NCBI GenBank assembly: GCA_947184155.2
Contig: CAMXCT020001425.1
Coordinates: 18,501 to 82,500 of the forward strand
DNA: 64,000 nucleotides
DNA from: Cladocopium goreaui
Taxonomy: Eukaryota; Sar; Dinophyceae; Suessiales; Symbiodiniaceae
Reading direction: 5' to 3'
A model generated the notes under the pieces. The model had not been told where the DNA came from and did no database searches. It saw nothing but the letters and a program-made list of their open reading frames with translations. Shown piece by piece: positions 54,401-62,099 of the stretch. Made by a program: the position numbers and the translations under genes. The first letter of the stretch is position 1. Every line of letters starts with the position of its first letter.

Positions 54401-57400
54401 CCCTGAGACAACGACACAGGCACTTGTCACCCACATTGCTGTTCATAACCCAGAGGTAAAAACGGAGCAAGAGGCAACCCAATACTTAGCCACATTGGCA
54501 ACTGTCACCATTTCGTCAAGGACCAAGTTGCTCAACTATACCACCATGGTTCAACATTTCCTTGGCACCTTGCAATTGCCCATGGCCGTCTACATGTTAG
54601 ACTACTATTTGCCCATGCTCAGCCCCAACGAAGGCTATAATGAAACAGGGTTAACAATGCAGAGTGCAGGACCCATCCGTCAACCTTGGCAACCCATTAC
54701 CTTCGAATTCCTCTTTAAAGGCAGCGAATTTGGACACTGGAAAGTCAAAGGCGGACAAGATGCATTTGCGTTCCGACATCCAAGCCTTGGCAAAACTGAA
54801 GTGTACAGCCTCCTAGCCAGCGATGCGCACCATCACAAAGTTAGCCCCATTGGCACGGGTAGGCTAGTTGCCATGGTAGGCACGACAGAAGAACCAGCCG
54901 ATGACGATGGAGACCTTCAGATACTATTTGGGTTAGTTCTCGCCATCACGCCACGCACATCCAAAAGCAAAGATGAGCTGCCTGCCTCCCGCATATACAG
55001 ACAGTGCAACCCCAGATTCATCGAAATAGCCTTTCTCTCAGGGCCAGCCATTGAATTTTTTGCACAAGAACAGTTAGAAGCCCTTCAAGACTGGTATGAG
55101 GCCTCCGGCCAGCTCCTGGATCCCATTGATGCTACCGTCCAAGGGCAGAAAAGCCCGGTCCCAGGGACCTTCTTCCTACACACAATGTGGATGTTCGGAT
55201 GTACCAAGCCTACCAGAGAGGTTACCGCTGTCGCGCAAACCCCCCCGTGCAGATACCACCTGGGATTAGGCATCTACAATGTCCAAACGGCAGTGGAAGG
55301 AATGGATGGCAACAAAAGATCACATTTTTTGCATTTGTGCGGCCAGTTGCTACGCCTAGTGCTCATCCCATGTCATGTAGAGGGCGAGCTTCACCCCTGG
55401 ACCCGCTCCACTGCACTATCCTTTGCCGCAGAGCTCGATGGGCATGTCTTGGGCACACTCTGCGCAGTGACAATGGCGTTGCTTACCAATCGGTTAGACC
55501 TGTGTATCCAAGGGCTTTTCGGAGCAGGCAAGTCGAAATCGATGGCAATCCTCATCCTAGCTTTGATTGAAATCGATGCCACTGACAGCCTCAAAATACT
55601 ATTCATCTGTAAAGAGAACTCCGGCACGAGATCCTTTGCTGACCTCCTCCTATGGCTCGACCCCCCGTCGGGGGTGTTTGGGCGCATAGGTAGGCTAGTG
55701 GGAGACCAAGAACGCAATAAAAGTAGCTACTCCCACACGAAATTCGACATACACCCGAGAGAAAGAAGGCAAATGCTGAATAAGTGTCAGTTAATTCTAG
55801 CCACCGGAGGAACGGTAGCCCAGGATCTGACCATGCAATGGTCCACAATGGGTGGCTTTATGCAAGAGCTCTCCCTCCTAGTCATTGATGAAGGCCAGCA
55901 ATATGGCACTGACCGAGAAATTGCAGTCATCAGCTTACTGAGACAGCAACCCCTGGTCTTGTGGACAGGAGACTCTGAGCAGACACCCGGCGGCATTGAT
56001 CGTGCAGCTCGCAACGCGAAACGATCACGACAGCTCCTGTTGGCCAAGAAGCATGGGCTACGAAGTGACCGCAATTATTATATGCCAGCCAACCTTGCTG
56101 ATGCAATGATCCGACTACTAGATGGTTCGGCCAATGAAGGTTTGGCGGCTCTCAGTCAAATCCTCAAACGAGGACAGCCCACTCTAGGTCAGCTATGGAC
56201 AAGTCACCTCTCGCCGCAGGATGCAGAAGACCTTAGTGCAGCCAGCACTGTTCTCCCAGGCCTAAGAGCCCAATTTGAAGCAGCCCAGCCCAATATGCAA
56301 CGGTACTCCCGTTTTGTGGATTCAGAACTGCTGGCAGGCACCGCTATTAACTTTCCACGGTCCCTCGTACGCCTCGCCTGGATCTTGCAGCATGCCGCTA
56401 CTCTCCTACCCATGGCTGGAGACATACAAGCAGTTTTAAATTCCCAGACCGCCGGAGTGAGTGACATCCATGCTTGGGGGTTAATGCTTCCCTCTAGCTC
56501 TAGGGTTAGCCCTGTAACATACCATGCAGTGGTTGCAGTTCGCTATCCTGATCTCTGCAGACAGATCAATGGCCTGTGGGAACTGGGAAGTTTTGCCTCG
56601 GGAGGACTTCCCGACAAGCCACCAGGGTTCCAACTAGTGCTTTGGGATACTAATGCTAGGATCAACGGGTTGGTAGCGACAGACCTTGAGACGCTTGTGG
56701 CAGAAGTCCTCACCCCTTTCCCGCACAACGCTGGATTTGCAGATGGACTTTTTACAATGACCACGGCAACAGATCACAAGAACAACTTGAACCGCTCCGT
56801 GCTCAAAAGGGATTATATCCGCACCCTGCGTGTAGAAACAATAGCCAATTCAGCAGGAGGAACAGCACAAGTATCAATCGTAGCTCAGCCCAGTATAGGA
56901 TTCTTGAACACCAAATATTACTCCAACGGCTCCCCTACAGAAGACACCGAAGACTGCCTCGGCAGAATCACTGTAGGACTCACCCGATCCAAATCGTTAA
57001 CTTTGCTTGTCTCCCCGTTAGACATGATGGGACTCATGGGCATGGCGCAGGTGATTGCGACAATTGCATATGGAATCCGGGGCCTCCGGAGAGGAAAAAC
57101 GACATGGAGTTGGCCTGACTTTAACCCTGACCCAGTTCAAGAGAATCTAGCACAGTTAAGCCGATGGTCACTCAACGCAGCACCAACCTGGGAGTTCCCT
57201 CCACTTGCAATCGCCAACCAATATTACGACCAGCAAGCCGACGAAGTGAAGCGAGCGAGATACCGCTTAATATTGGTGCGTGGATCGGACCTTCGCTGGT
57301 TAAACAGGGAGCGTCTCCAAGAAGTCCAAACAGGCTTAGCATCTCACCACAAGTGGCTCCCCGAGCAGGATCTCCCTTTTACTGAAGTTGTCCTGTATGC

Positions 57401-59546
57401 CTACGCGGCTGATCGCACACCCTTTCCCACCTACGTGTGCCTGCCCTCAGGACTGTACAAAGCCCGCACCGGGCAAGTAGTAGCGCAGACGGGCCCAGGA
57501 AAGGAGATCCTGTCCCTGCCTGGTATATACTTCTTTGATGGATGGAGATTACACCCTAAGTTGCCGATCCCAGACCACTTGCCACGCGCAAAAGAGGCGC
57601 CAGTTCAAGGTACCGCTCTAACTGCACCTGCACCCGGTACGGAACCCAAAAGGTCGCCTGAAGAAGAAGCGAGAGACATCCTTGCAGTGGCTGCCAAGAA
57701 TCAGCCCGAAGATGGGCCAAACACAAGAAGAGCAGCCGTCCGCGCATGTAAGTACTTAAGAGCTATGGTCAACCAATATGAGTCCACCATCACCGCAGTA
57801 CATCTAGCTGCCCGCACACATACACAGAAAAGCAAGGGCACGGTAGGACCAGCAGTTGACTACCGCCCGCAAGGAGAAGCCCTCCCGGTCATCTCCGCAG
57901 ACCTGACCTCCGAATTACTGCATTGTTTGTCCACGCTCCCAGACCCATGGCCCCTGGCCAAAATCACCATAGACATGGAGAAACCGAGCCAGTGGGTCTC
58001 AAAGTTGTGCAGACTCTACTTCGCTGATGAGTATGCCAAGCGAACGATTGGACTACCCTCACGTCGGCATGTCCCGGACATTGCGGGTGCACTTCGAGCA
58101 GTCCAAGCCATCCTCCCCAAACTCGAAGTCAAAATGATTGAAGTCTTAGCTGAATGGATGGTCACTCTGTTAATGCCAGCATCGCACGTATTGGAAGTGA
58201 GGGCACCTCACCTTTCCTTTATGATGCTCAAGGAATACTGGTTTAGAGAGCTGTACCTAGGTCTGAAAGTCACAGCATCCTTCGACCGCTCCGAATCATA
58301 CACCAGGGTAATCGATGGTCAGGTAAGATGTATCACGCCTGAGGTTAAACCGCAGAATTTGCAGGTCATTTGGAATGTGCAGTTTATCACAGTTTTTGTG
58401 CCGGCATGGATGATCCCGCCCGTTTACCATAGCCTGCGCAGAGAAAGCATCAAAACCGCTAGCTCTGCAAGTCCCATTGGTGTCCAGTCGGTCCGCCCTA
58501 CCTGGTTTGAAGACACAACACCCAAGGATACCGCATCCCAACCACCTCAAGACCCTCCAAAAGAACAGCCTCAGCCACTGCACGGGCTAAAATTAGTTAT
58601 TAAAGAAGAGGTGTTACCGGCGAATGACCAACCAGAGTTCCCATCACTCGAACTGTTGGCTGCCAGAGGCCTTCTAGCACCCGACACGTGGAAGTGCAAA
58701 CGTGCGCAAGTTAGCCTCAAAGCAACCATTGATGTCCCTATGCTGGGCACAATCATAGAGGAAAATGGCGATGGACTCCTTGAAGACTCCCACATGCCGG
58801 TGGGATGGCCATTGCACATTGATGGTGCTGTCAGACAATGTTGTATTCACCGAGCCGCTAGCCTGCAAGAATTAGACGATATGCTCAAAGAATATGACAT
58901 GAAAAGGGATTCGGTTGAAATCAACCATGATGCGCCTCAATGGTCCCATCATGCAGTATGGAACCGCAAGTATATGGAACCTAAACCAGGATATACACTG
59001 GCACAACTATGGGCTGACTCCGAACCTGCCATAAGCAAGAAAACGACCACGTCATATGAAGTTCACACAAATGACGTCTTGCGTGCAGTAGCGGCCATTC
59101 AGTATCTCCCATCCCCCCTGCCACCTGATAGCCCCTTCCTAAGAGCGTTAGGGACAACAGCTGCTCTCAAAGCCCCGCCGCAAACTGACACCCTAGCGCA
59201 AAGAGCCTTGGAGGAATGGGAACGCACCTTGTGTGAAAACAAGGCAGTGGCAATCCTCGCAGAGGTACAAGCCGGCCGACCAACTATAATCCACAAGGAT
59301 GGTGGCGAAATGCTCATTGCCATTGTCCTTGACAGGCCACTAACGGAAGCGAAGGAACTAGTTGATAATCCTGCAGCATTCACTCGCGAAATGACGCGGA
59401 TCCTGCGCGACAAACAAACCCACCCACTCATCGCCCAAATGATGAGACCCGCGGAGAGCAGTGATCCACCCCCCGCCACTGCGACAGCCAGTAGCGCCAG
59501 TAGCAGTGGAGAACCTCGCACTACCGCACACGTGCAGTTCCAGTAA
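51417..59546 (+). CDS. GHH ORFc: glycosyltransferase-like, alpha/beta-hydrolase and SF1 helicase giant polyprotein
   Basis: About 2,709 residues from ATG at 51,417. (1) Residues ~95-520 look like a GT-A/GT8-type glycosyltransferase: NFALIDSDCVPTSLYEIAEL has a DxD (257-259), then ELNAGLIIVTG (311-313) and VHAFHGSK (510-516). (2) Residues ~700-1000 look like an alpha/beta-hydrolase: RGHSAGSYAG (Ser 840), HHTDDKLC (Asp 893/894), YSHW (His 935). (3) Residues ~1360-1880 are a superfamily-1 helicase: Walker A GLFGAGKSKS (Lys 1372), LATGGTVA, Walker B LLVIDEGQQYG (Asp 1491, Glu 1492), WTGDSEQ, and motif VI GLTRSK (Arg 1857), closest in form to UPF1/DNA2-like enzymes. (4) Residues ~2187-2709 are a conserved region also in copies A and B. 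No RT or polymerase motif seen. Uninterrupted over 8.1 kb. Confidence 0.85.
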   Translation: MLQQLMTPNRFISLASPDPDDSDTDIEPTEPTVPDKTVEDVSVDSETEYFDALETDDDVPYFQQGTEPPPKEKWEIAAPIDFFDVNGVSQISHQLDELFLSEKEVATPLGMDDIKQRWKWADVGSCRMPRSPLTYPAIMVDEGNGIRRPAASQVHHRKLFQWIMDNLSWLPQYATVYVYVDNRKLAGTDPPAYWPHFAPWIKGRCTVTTPYREKTTAIHFPINADTGLHQVHYTWAGAAALEALCLMFPTVNFALIDSDCVPTSLYEIAELVNLMTDKASRAEAMQHNTMASSNQCPPAVLLCTEAKAELNAGLIIVTGHTPTDKVDVNMDQATQEASMPLTAAQGSAPSDAPAPKARRIAHPANRRSADDWVTALEDSRASFLATTTVPEDPAEAMRGGLLLTPLLGCKARTPLDWTHAWAMLGEWAGAIAFPIPEQGEWPRHGDGRYLRPDFVERTPPFLTWARPIFEQGALSPMSVFPADFPILCLPGDKLFQSKELAIGCLPPIVHAFHGSKVGLGHQLQQWQNKGLQPLAVSLIGVEEAPPLWTHPTGCDFVRGSKIVAKPHVPQNRSLTKTQVLLLQSLWTPVEAPNSNNDHTPWPKACEPAHVFCGQHASLQLPTAQILPLLEALQRRLGIDPSNAELATNEVLASHADPKYTDWKITVMDNTSWQLNDADPGSLDVQCTGLGGGELDDDWDILLACKKEAHVYGPSLSKQDDWNARAGTIAGTAHTQEYLLLHIAMFPIGAHTWCRVLGMPSANQLQAQIISRAMKLLRFCPITPAHRKPPWPGYMHGLRLFTKLLVAHPLVGVCLPPEIRPVDLLRLTGYMVGALFIRGHSAGSYAGMVWETILSEFPDIEGKAVLAAIALPPSLLTTHSMSQHRQIHLIHHTDDKLCVWNPSNYDIKLLRQRGFAITHVTGWRAYLGTAQHNYSHWTRVALAEGRPDMAQLEGIPGVLPFEVYSQAPLRLISWCSFELPKTAKKLLRELAEMCELPETTTQALVTHIAVHNPEVKTEQEATQYLATLATVTISSRTKLLNYTTMVQHFLGTLQLPMAVYMLDYYLPMLSPNEGYNETGLTMQSAGPIRQPWQPITFEFLFKGSEFGHWKVKGGQDAFAFRHPSLGKTEVYSLLASDAHHHKVSPIGTGRLVAMVGTTEEPADDDGDLQILFGLVLAITPRTSKSKDELPASRIYRQCNPRFIEIAFLSGPAIEFFAQEQLEALQDWYEASGQLLDPIDATVQGQKSPVPGTFFLHTMWMFGCTKPTREVTAVAQTPPCRYHLGLGIYNVQTAVEGMDGNKRSHFLHLCGQLLRLVLIPCHVEGELHPWTRSTALSFAAELDGHVLGTLCAVTMALLTNRLDLCIQGLFGAGKSKSMAILILALIEIDATDSLKILFICKENSGTRSFADLLLWLDPPSGVFGRIGRLVGDQERNKSSYSHTKFDIHPRERRQMLNKCQLILATGGTVAQDLTMQWSTMGGFMQELSLLVIDEGQQYGTDREIAVISLLRQQPLVLWTGDSEQTPGGIDRAARNAKRSRQLLLAKKHGLRSDRNYYMPANLADAMIRLLDGSANEGLAALSQILKRGQPTLGQLWTSHLSPQDAEDLSAASTVLPGLRAQFEAAQPNMQRYSRFVDSELLAGTAINFPRSLVRLAWILQHAATLLPMAGDIQAVLNSQTAGVSDIHAWGLMLPSSSRVSPVTYHAVVAVRYPDLCRQINGLWELGSFASGGLPDKPPGFQLVLWDTNARINGLVATDLETLVAEVLTPFPHNAGFADGLFTMTTATDHKNNLNRSVLKRDYIRTLRVETIANSAGGTAQVSIVAQPSIGFLNTKYYSNGSPTEDTEDCLGRITVGLTRSKSLTLLVSPLDMMGLMGMAQVIATIAYGIRGLRRGKTTWSWPDFNPDPVQENLAQLSRWSLNAAPTWEFPPLAIANQYYDQQADEVKRARYRLILVRGSDLRWLNRERLQEVQTGLASHHKWLPEQDLPFTEVVLYAYAADRTPFPTYVCLPSGLYKARTGQVVAQTGPGKEILSLPGIYFFDGWRLHPKLPIPDHLPRAKEAPVQGTALTAPAPGTEPKRSPEEEARDILAVAAKNQPEDGPNTRRAAVRACKYLRAMVNQYESTITAVHLAARTHTQKSKGTVGPAVDYRPQGEALPVISADLTSELLHCLSTLPDPWPLAKITIDMEKPSQWVSKLCRLYFADEYAKRTIGLPSRRHVPDIAGALRAVQAILPKLEVKMIEVLAEWMVTLLMPASHVLEVRAPHLSFMMLKEYWFRELYLGLKVTASFDRSESYTRVIDGQVRCITPEVKPQNLQVIWNVQFITVFVPAWMIPPVYHSLRRESIKTASSASPIGVQSVRPTWFEDTTPKDTASQPPQDPPKEQPQPLHGLKLVIKEEVLPANDQPEFPSLELLAARGLLAPDTWKCKRAQVSLKATIDVPMLGTIIEENGDGLLEDSHMPVGWPLHIDGAVRQCCIHRAASLQELDDMLKEYDMKRDSVEINHDAPQWSHHAVWNRKYMEPKPGYTLAQLWADSEPAISKKTTTSYEVHTNDVLRAVAAIQYLPSPLPPDSPFLRALGTTAALKAPPQTDTLAQRALEEWERTLCENKAVAILAEVQAGRPTIIHKDGGEMLIAIVLDRPLTEAKELVDNPAAFTREMTRILRDKQTHPLIAQMMRPAESSDPPPATATASSASSSGEPRTTAHVQFQ

Positions 59547-59997
59547 GCCAGTTGAGGTAACGTAGAGTACCCAAACTTCCCATCCATGCATTCAGCCTGT
59601 AACTCGACCTAGGTTGAGCGGCGTTGTCACCATGGGGTACTCATGGTTGATTACTGCCCGCTCAGATTACCTTTGTATGCAACATGCCGGAGCCAATATG
59701 GGACGGGAGGCGATGGAGGGCGGGTATAATAATTCTTTTCAGGGTGTTTAAGTTGTTTTGTTCGTGTTGTTCTACCTTAATTGTTGTATGGTAGTGTAGT
59801 GCGATGTCAAAGTACATCTAGCCATGGTGCCCGTCGCTGTTTGACCTGCGCCCAACCAATCTTTCAACCGGCCCAATGATCTGCACTACACCTCCTCATG
59901 CCGCTTCTCGACCATGGTTGCAACACGCTTAGTGTCAGCTGCATGCTCTGAGGATTTAGGTCTACACATCAACCTGTGGACGACTTAGACCTTTGGA
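59547..59997 (+). other. GHH intergenic region c-d
   Basis: Holds the conserved block TTGAGCGGCGTTGTC with the hairpin at 59,629-59,647, then a GGGACGGGAGGCG block shared with copy B. Confidence 0.6.
59629..59647 (+). promoter_or_regulatory. Conserved intergenic hairpin (copy E)
   Basis: ACCATG-GGGTACT-CATGGT: 6-base-pair stem and 7-base loop, at the same place in copies A and B, where it is doubled. Conserved position suggests a role in expressing ORFd, such as internal initiation or RNA processing; this is inference. Confidence 0.6.
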
Positions 59998-60399
59998 ATG
60001 GAGCGACCAACTCCCACCAAAGACGCCGCTGTCCATCGACTTGCAAAGTCCATCACTCAAATGACCCTCTGCCAGGTCACTACCAGTGAAGTCGATGATG
60101 CCACCAAACTTCTGGAGAAAGCCCGACAGAAGCTCCAAGGCATCCAAAACATCCCACCCCAGAGGGTCAGTGACATTGAGGCGACTATACGCCAACTCCG
60201 TCAGATTGGCTGTATCCTGGACAGTTGTACTATATCTGCCAGTTACGAAGTAACCCAGGCACAGAAAGCCATACTGCAGCTACACCATACAGCCAGGGGA
60301 GCCAGCACATCATCAGAAGAACTCAATGCACAGATATCACCACGCACAGATGATGAGTACAATCTCCCATACCATGAAGACGCATTGCAAGAGCACTAG
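59998..60399 (+). CDS. GHH ORFd (copy E, divergent type)
   Basis: 133 residues, MERPTPTKDAAVHRLAKSIT through ATIRQLRQIGCILDSCTISA. Helical with heptads; ends LPYHEDALQEH just before the conserved 3' block. The protein differs from ORFd of copies A-C although the flanking DNA is shared, so two element subfamilies carry different genes at this position. Confidence 0.55.
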   Translation: MERPTPTKDAAVHRLAKSITQMTLCQVTTSEVDDATKLLEKARQKLQGIQNIPPQRVSDIEATIRQLRQIGCILDSCTISASYEVTQAQKAILQLHHTARGASTSSEELNAQISPRTDDEYNLPYHEDALQEH

Positions 60400-61132
60400 C
60401 ACAGTGGTGCCCCTCCCAAACTTTGATGCAGCATGATGATTGGAAAAGCAGTTCTGAGCGGACTCTGAGGGTGCCCTGAGTGCTGTAGCCGCGCCGTCTT
60501 TTTCACCGTAGATCATGTTTCACTCTTCTGTTTCACTGCGGTAGTTTTCTCACCACTTTGTTGCGACCCGGCGTTGTCGGTGTTTGTTTCAAAGTGTCAG
60601 GGTGACTGTCATGCCATGAAGGCTGCCCTCTGTGATCTCGGGGATCCTGGCTGGGGGGATCCCTGGTTTCCGCATTGGGCTTTGTTGCTTCGCGCACCCT
60701 TGAATGGCCCATGGTGATTTTGTGGTTCTTTCGGTTGCTTTTGTTAAAGGGCCTGCGTCAGCATGACACATAAGTTGTCATCTGCATGCGCCGAGTTGAT
60801 ACTAAGCTATCACCTCTTGTCTCACAGATCTTTTTCACCTAACTGGTACCCGTCACGTCACTGCTTTGGGGTTGTGTGGTTTTCTGTTTTTTGTGTGGGT
60901 TGTTTTTGTTTGTGTTTTGTGTTGTGTTGTTTTGCTTCTGGTTCTTTGTGTTTCGGTTTTTGTTCTTTGATGACGTGACAAGGGAATAGGACTATGTATC
61001 GGTCCTCTACCAGTTTTGCGGCCACTACAGCTTCGGCCATTGCGTGAATTAATTAATTAATCTAATATGCAACATGCTTGGAAACATGTTGAACGACCTG
61101 GCGGAAGCCATACGGCGTTGGACGGAAAAAAA
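60400..61132 (+). other. GHH conserved 3' region and terminus
   Basis: Contains TGGAAAAGCAG, GACTCTGAGGG, the palindromic GGGGATCCTGGCTGGGGGG then ATCCC, a GT-rich tract (60,870-60,975), AATTAATTAATTAA and the terminal TGGCGGAAGCCA hairpin before GGCGTTGGACGG(A)7. All parts recur in copies A-C, and the last third in D. Probably the sequence recognised by the reverse transcriptase that moves it. Confidence 0.75.
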
Positions 61133-61148
61133 TTGTCTATAGCCCAAC

Positions 61149-62091
61149 CTGACGATGAGCCATCATGCCCAAATGGAGAACTATCCAATCCAACTACACC
61201 CCATGATCCTCAAAAAGATCTTGAAAATGCCATTGAGACTCCAATTCCCGATGATGCAGACGATCTCATAACTATCACCAAGGACAAAGACTATTGGGAA
61301 ATAAAGGGTAACACCTTAGTCCGACACCATGTAATTCCCCGGTTAAAGATGTTCTTTCCAAGTGACGCCTGGTCATGCCCCGTAGATCCAAAATACATCC
61401 AAGACCACCGTAGCACACAGGGCACGTACATCTCCGGAGGATGTTTTCAGAGGGCGGAAAAATGGACTGAAAAAGTGCAAGCTCACTTGGCCCAGCCGGA
61501 GCCATGGACTGGCACGTCAAGCTTCCCAATTCCAGCGAAAACGGAGGATCCAACATGTTTTGCCGAGAACTCTGAGGAGACACCCAAATTCCAAAGTTGT
61601 GAAGCTGAATTATATCTTACCATAGATGATTTCAATAAATGTTTGGGGAAAACTTATGATTTTCAAGAAAACTACCTGGCCTCAGCCGCGAAGAGACAGA
61701 AGGTAGAAGTGAAAATCAAGGAACTGAGTGTTGAAGACCAAAAGAAGTTTGCCCAAGCCACGGAAAAAGAGATGGAATCATGGTTGTCAACTGAAACAGT
61801 CCGAAAAATACTTCGAAACAAGGTGCCTGAAGGTCAACTCTTGAGATCACGATGGGTATTGTCGTGGAAGACACTTGATGAGAAAGAGCAAGCTGAAACA
61901 GGGATATCCAGAAAACCAAAGGCCCGATTGGTAATCCTAGGGTACGAAGATCCCCATATAGATAGCTTGCCAAGAGATTCACCAACCCTTGGAAGAGACA
62001 GTCGTATGTTGGCTTTACAATGTGTGTCAAGTCATAAATGGCCTATAAGATCTTTCGATATCAGAACAGCATTTCTCAGAGGAAGCAGGTA
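61149..62091 (+). pseudogene. Copia-2 RT, first part
   Basis: Continues the interrupted copia frame after the GHH insertion. Contains FAQATEKEMESWLSTETVRK, GQLLRSRWVLSWK, KARLVILGYEDPH and RT motif A RSFDIRTAFLRGS. A one-base frameshift at about 62,090 separates it from the next part. Confidence 0.85.
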
Positions 62092-62099
62092 AGATTCAC

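Larger units (their letters stand above)
45302..61132 (+). mobile_element. GHH element copy E: 15.8-kb polycistronic A-tailed element
   Basis: Bounded by a perfect 16-base duplication TTGTCTATAGCCCAAC (45,286-45,301 and 61,133-61,148); deleting the element restores the copia integrase/RT linker. It starts with ten A then GGTTTCTCTCTGTACTCC and ends GGCGGAAGCCATACGGCG then TTGGACGG and seven A. It contains a ~2.7-kb leader, ORFa, ORFb, the giant ORFc and ORFd, all on the plus strand without introns. Structured intergenic hairpins recur. No RT, endonuclease, transposase or RNA polymerase motif was found in any ORF. It is the longest of five copies here and the only one with the 5' region. Confidence 0.93.

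Noticed and set aside
51417-59546. RNA-dependent RNA polymerase in ORFc
   Set aside because: No GDD-type motif in a plausible palm context; DDD and GD pairs present are in acidic loops or helicase motif III.
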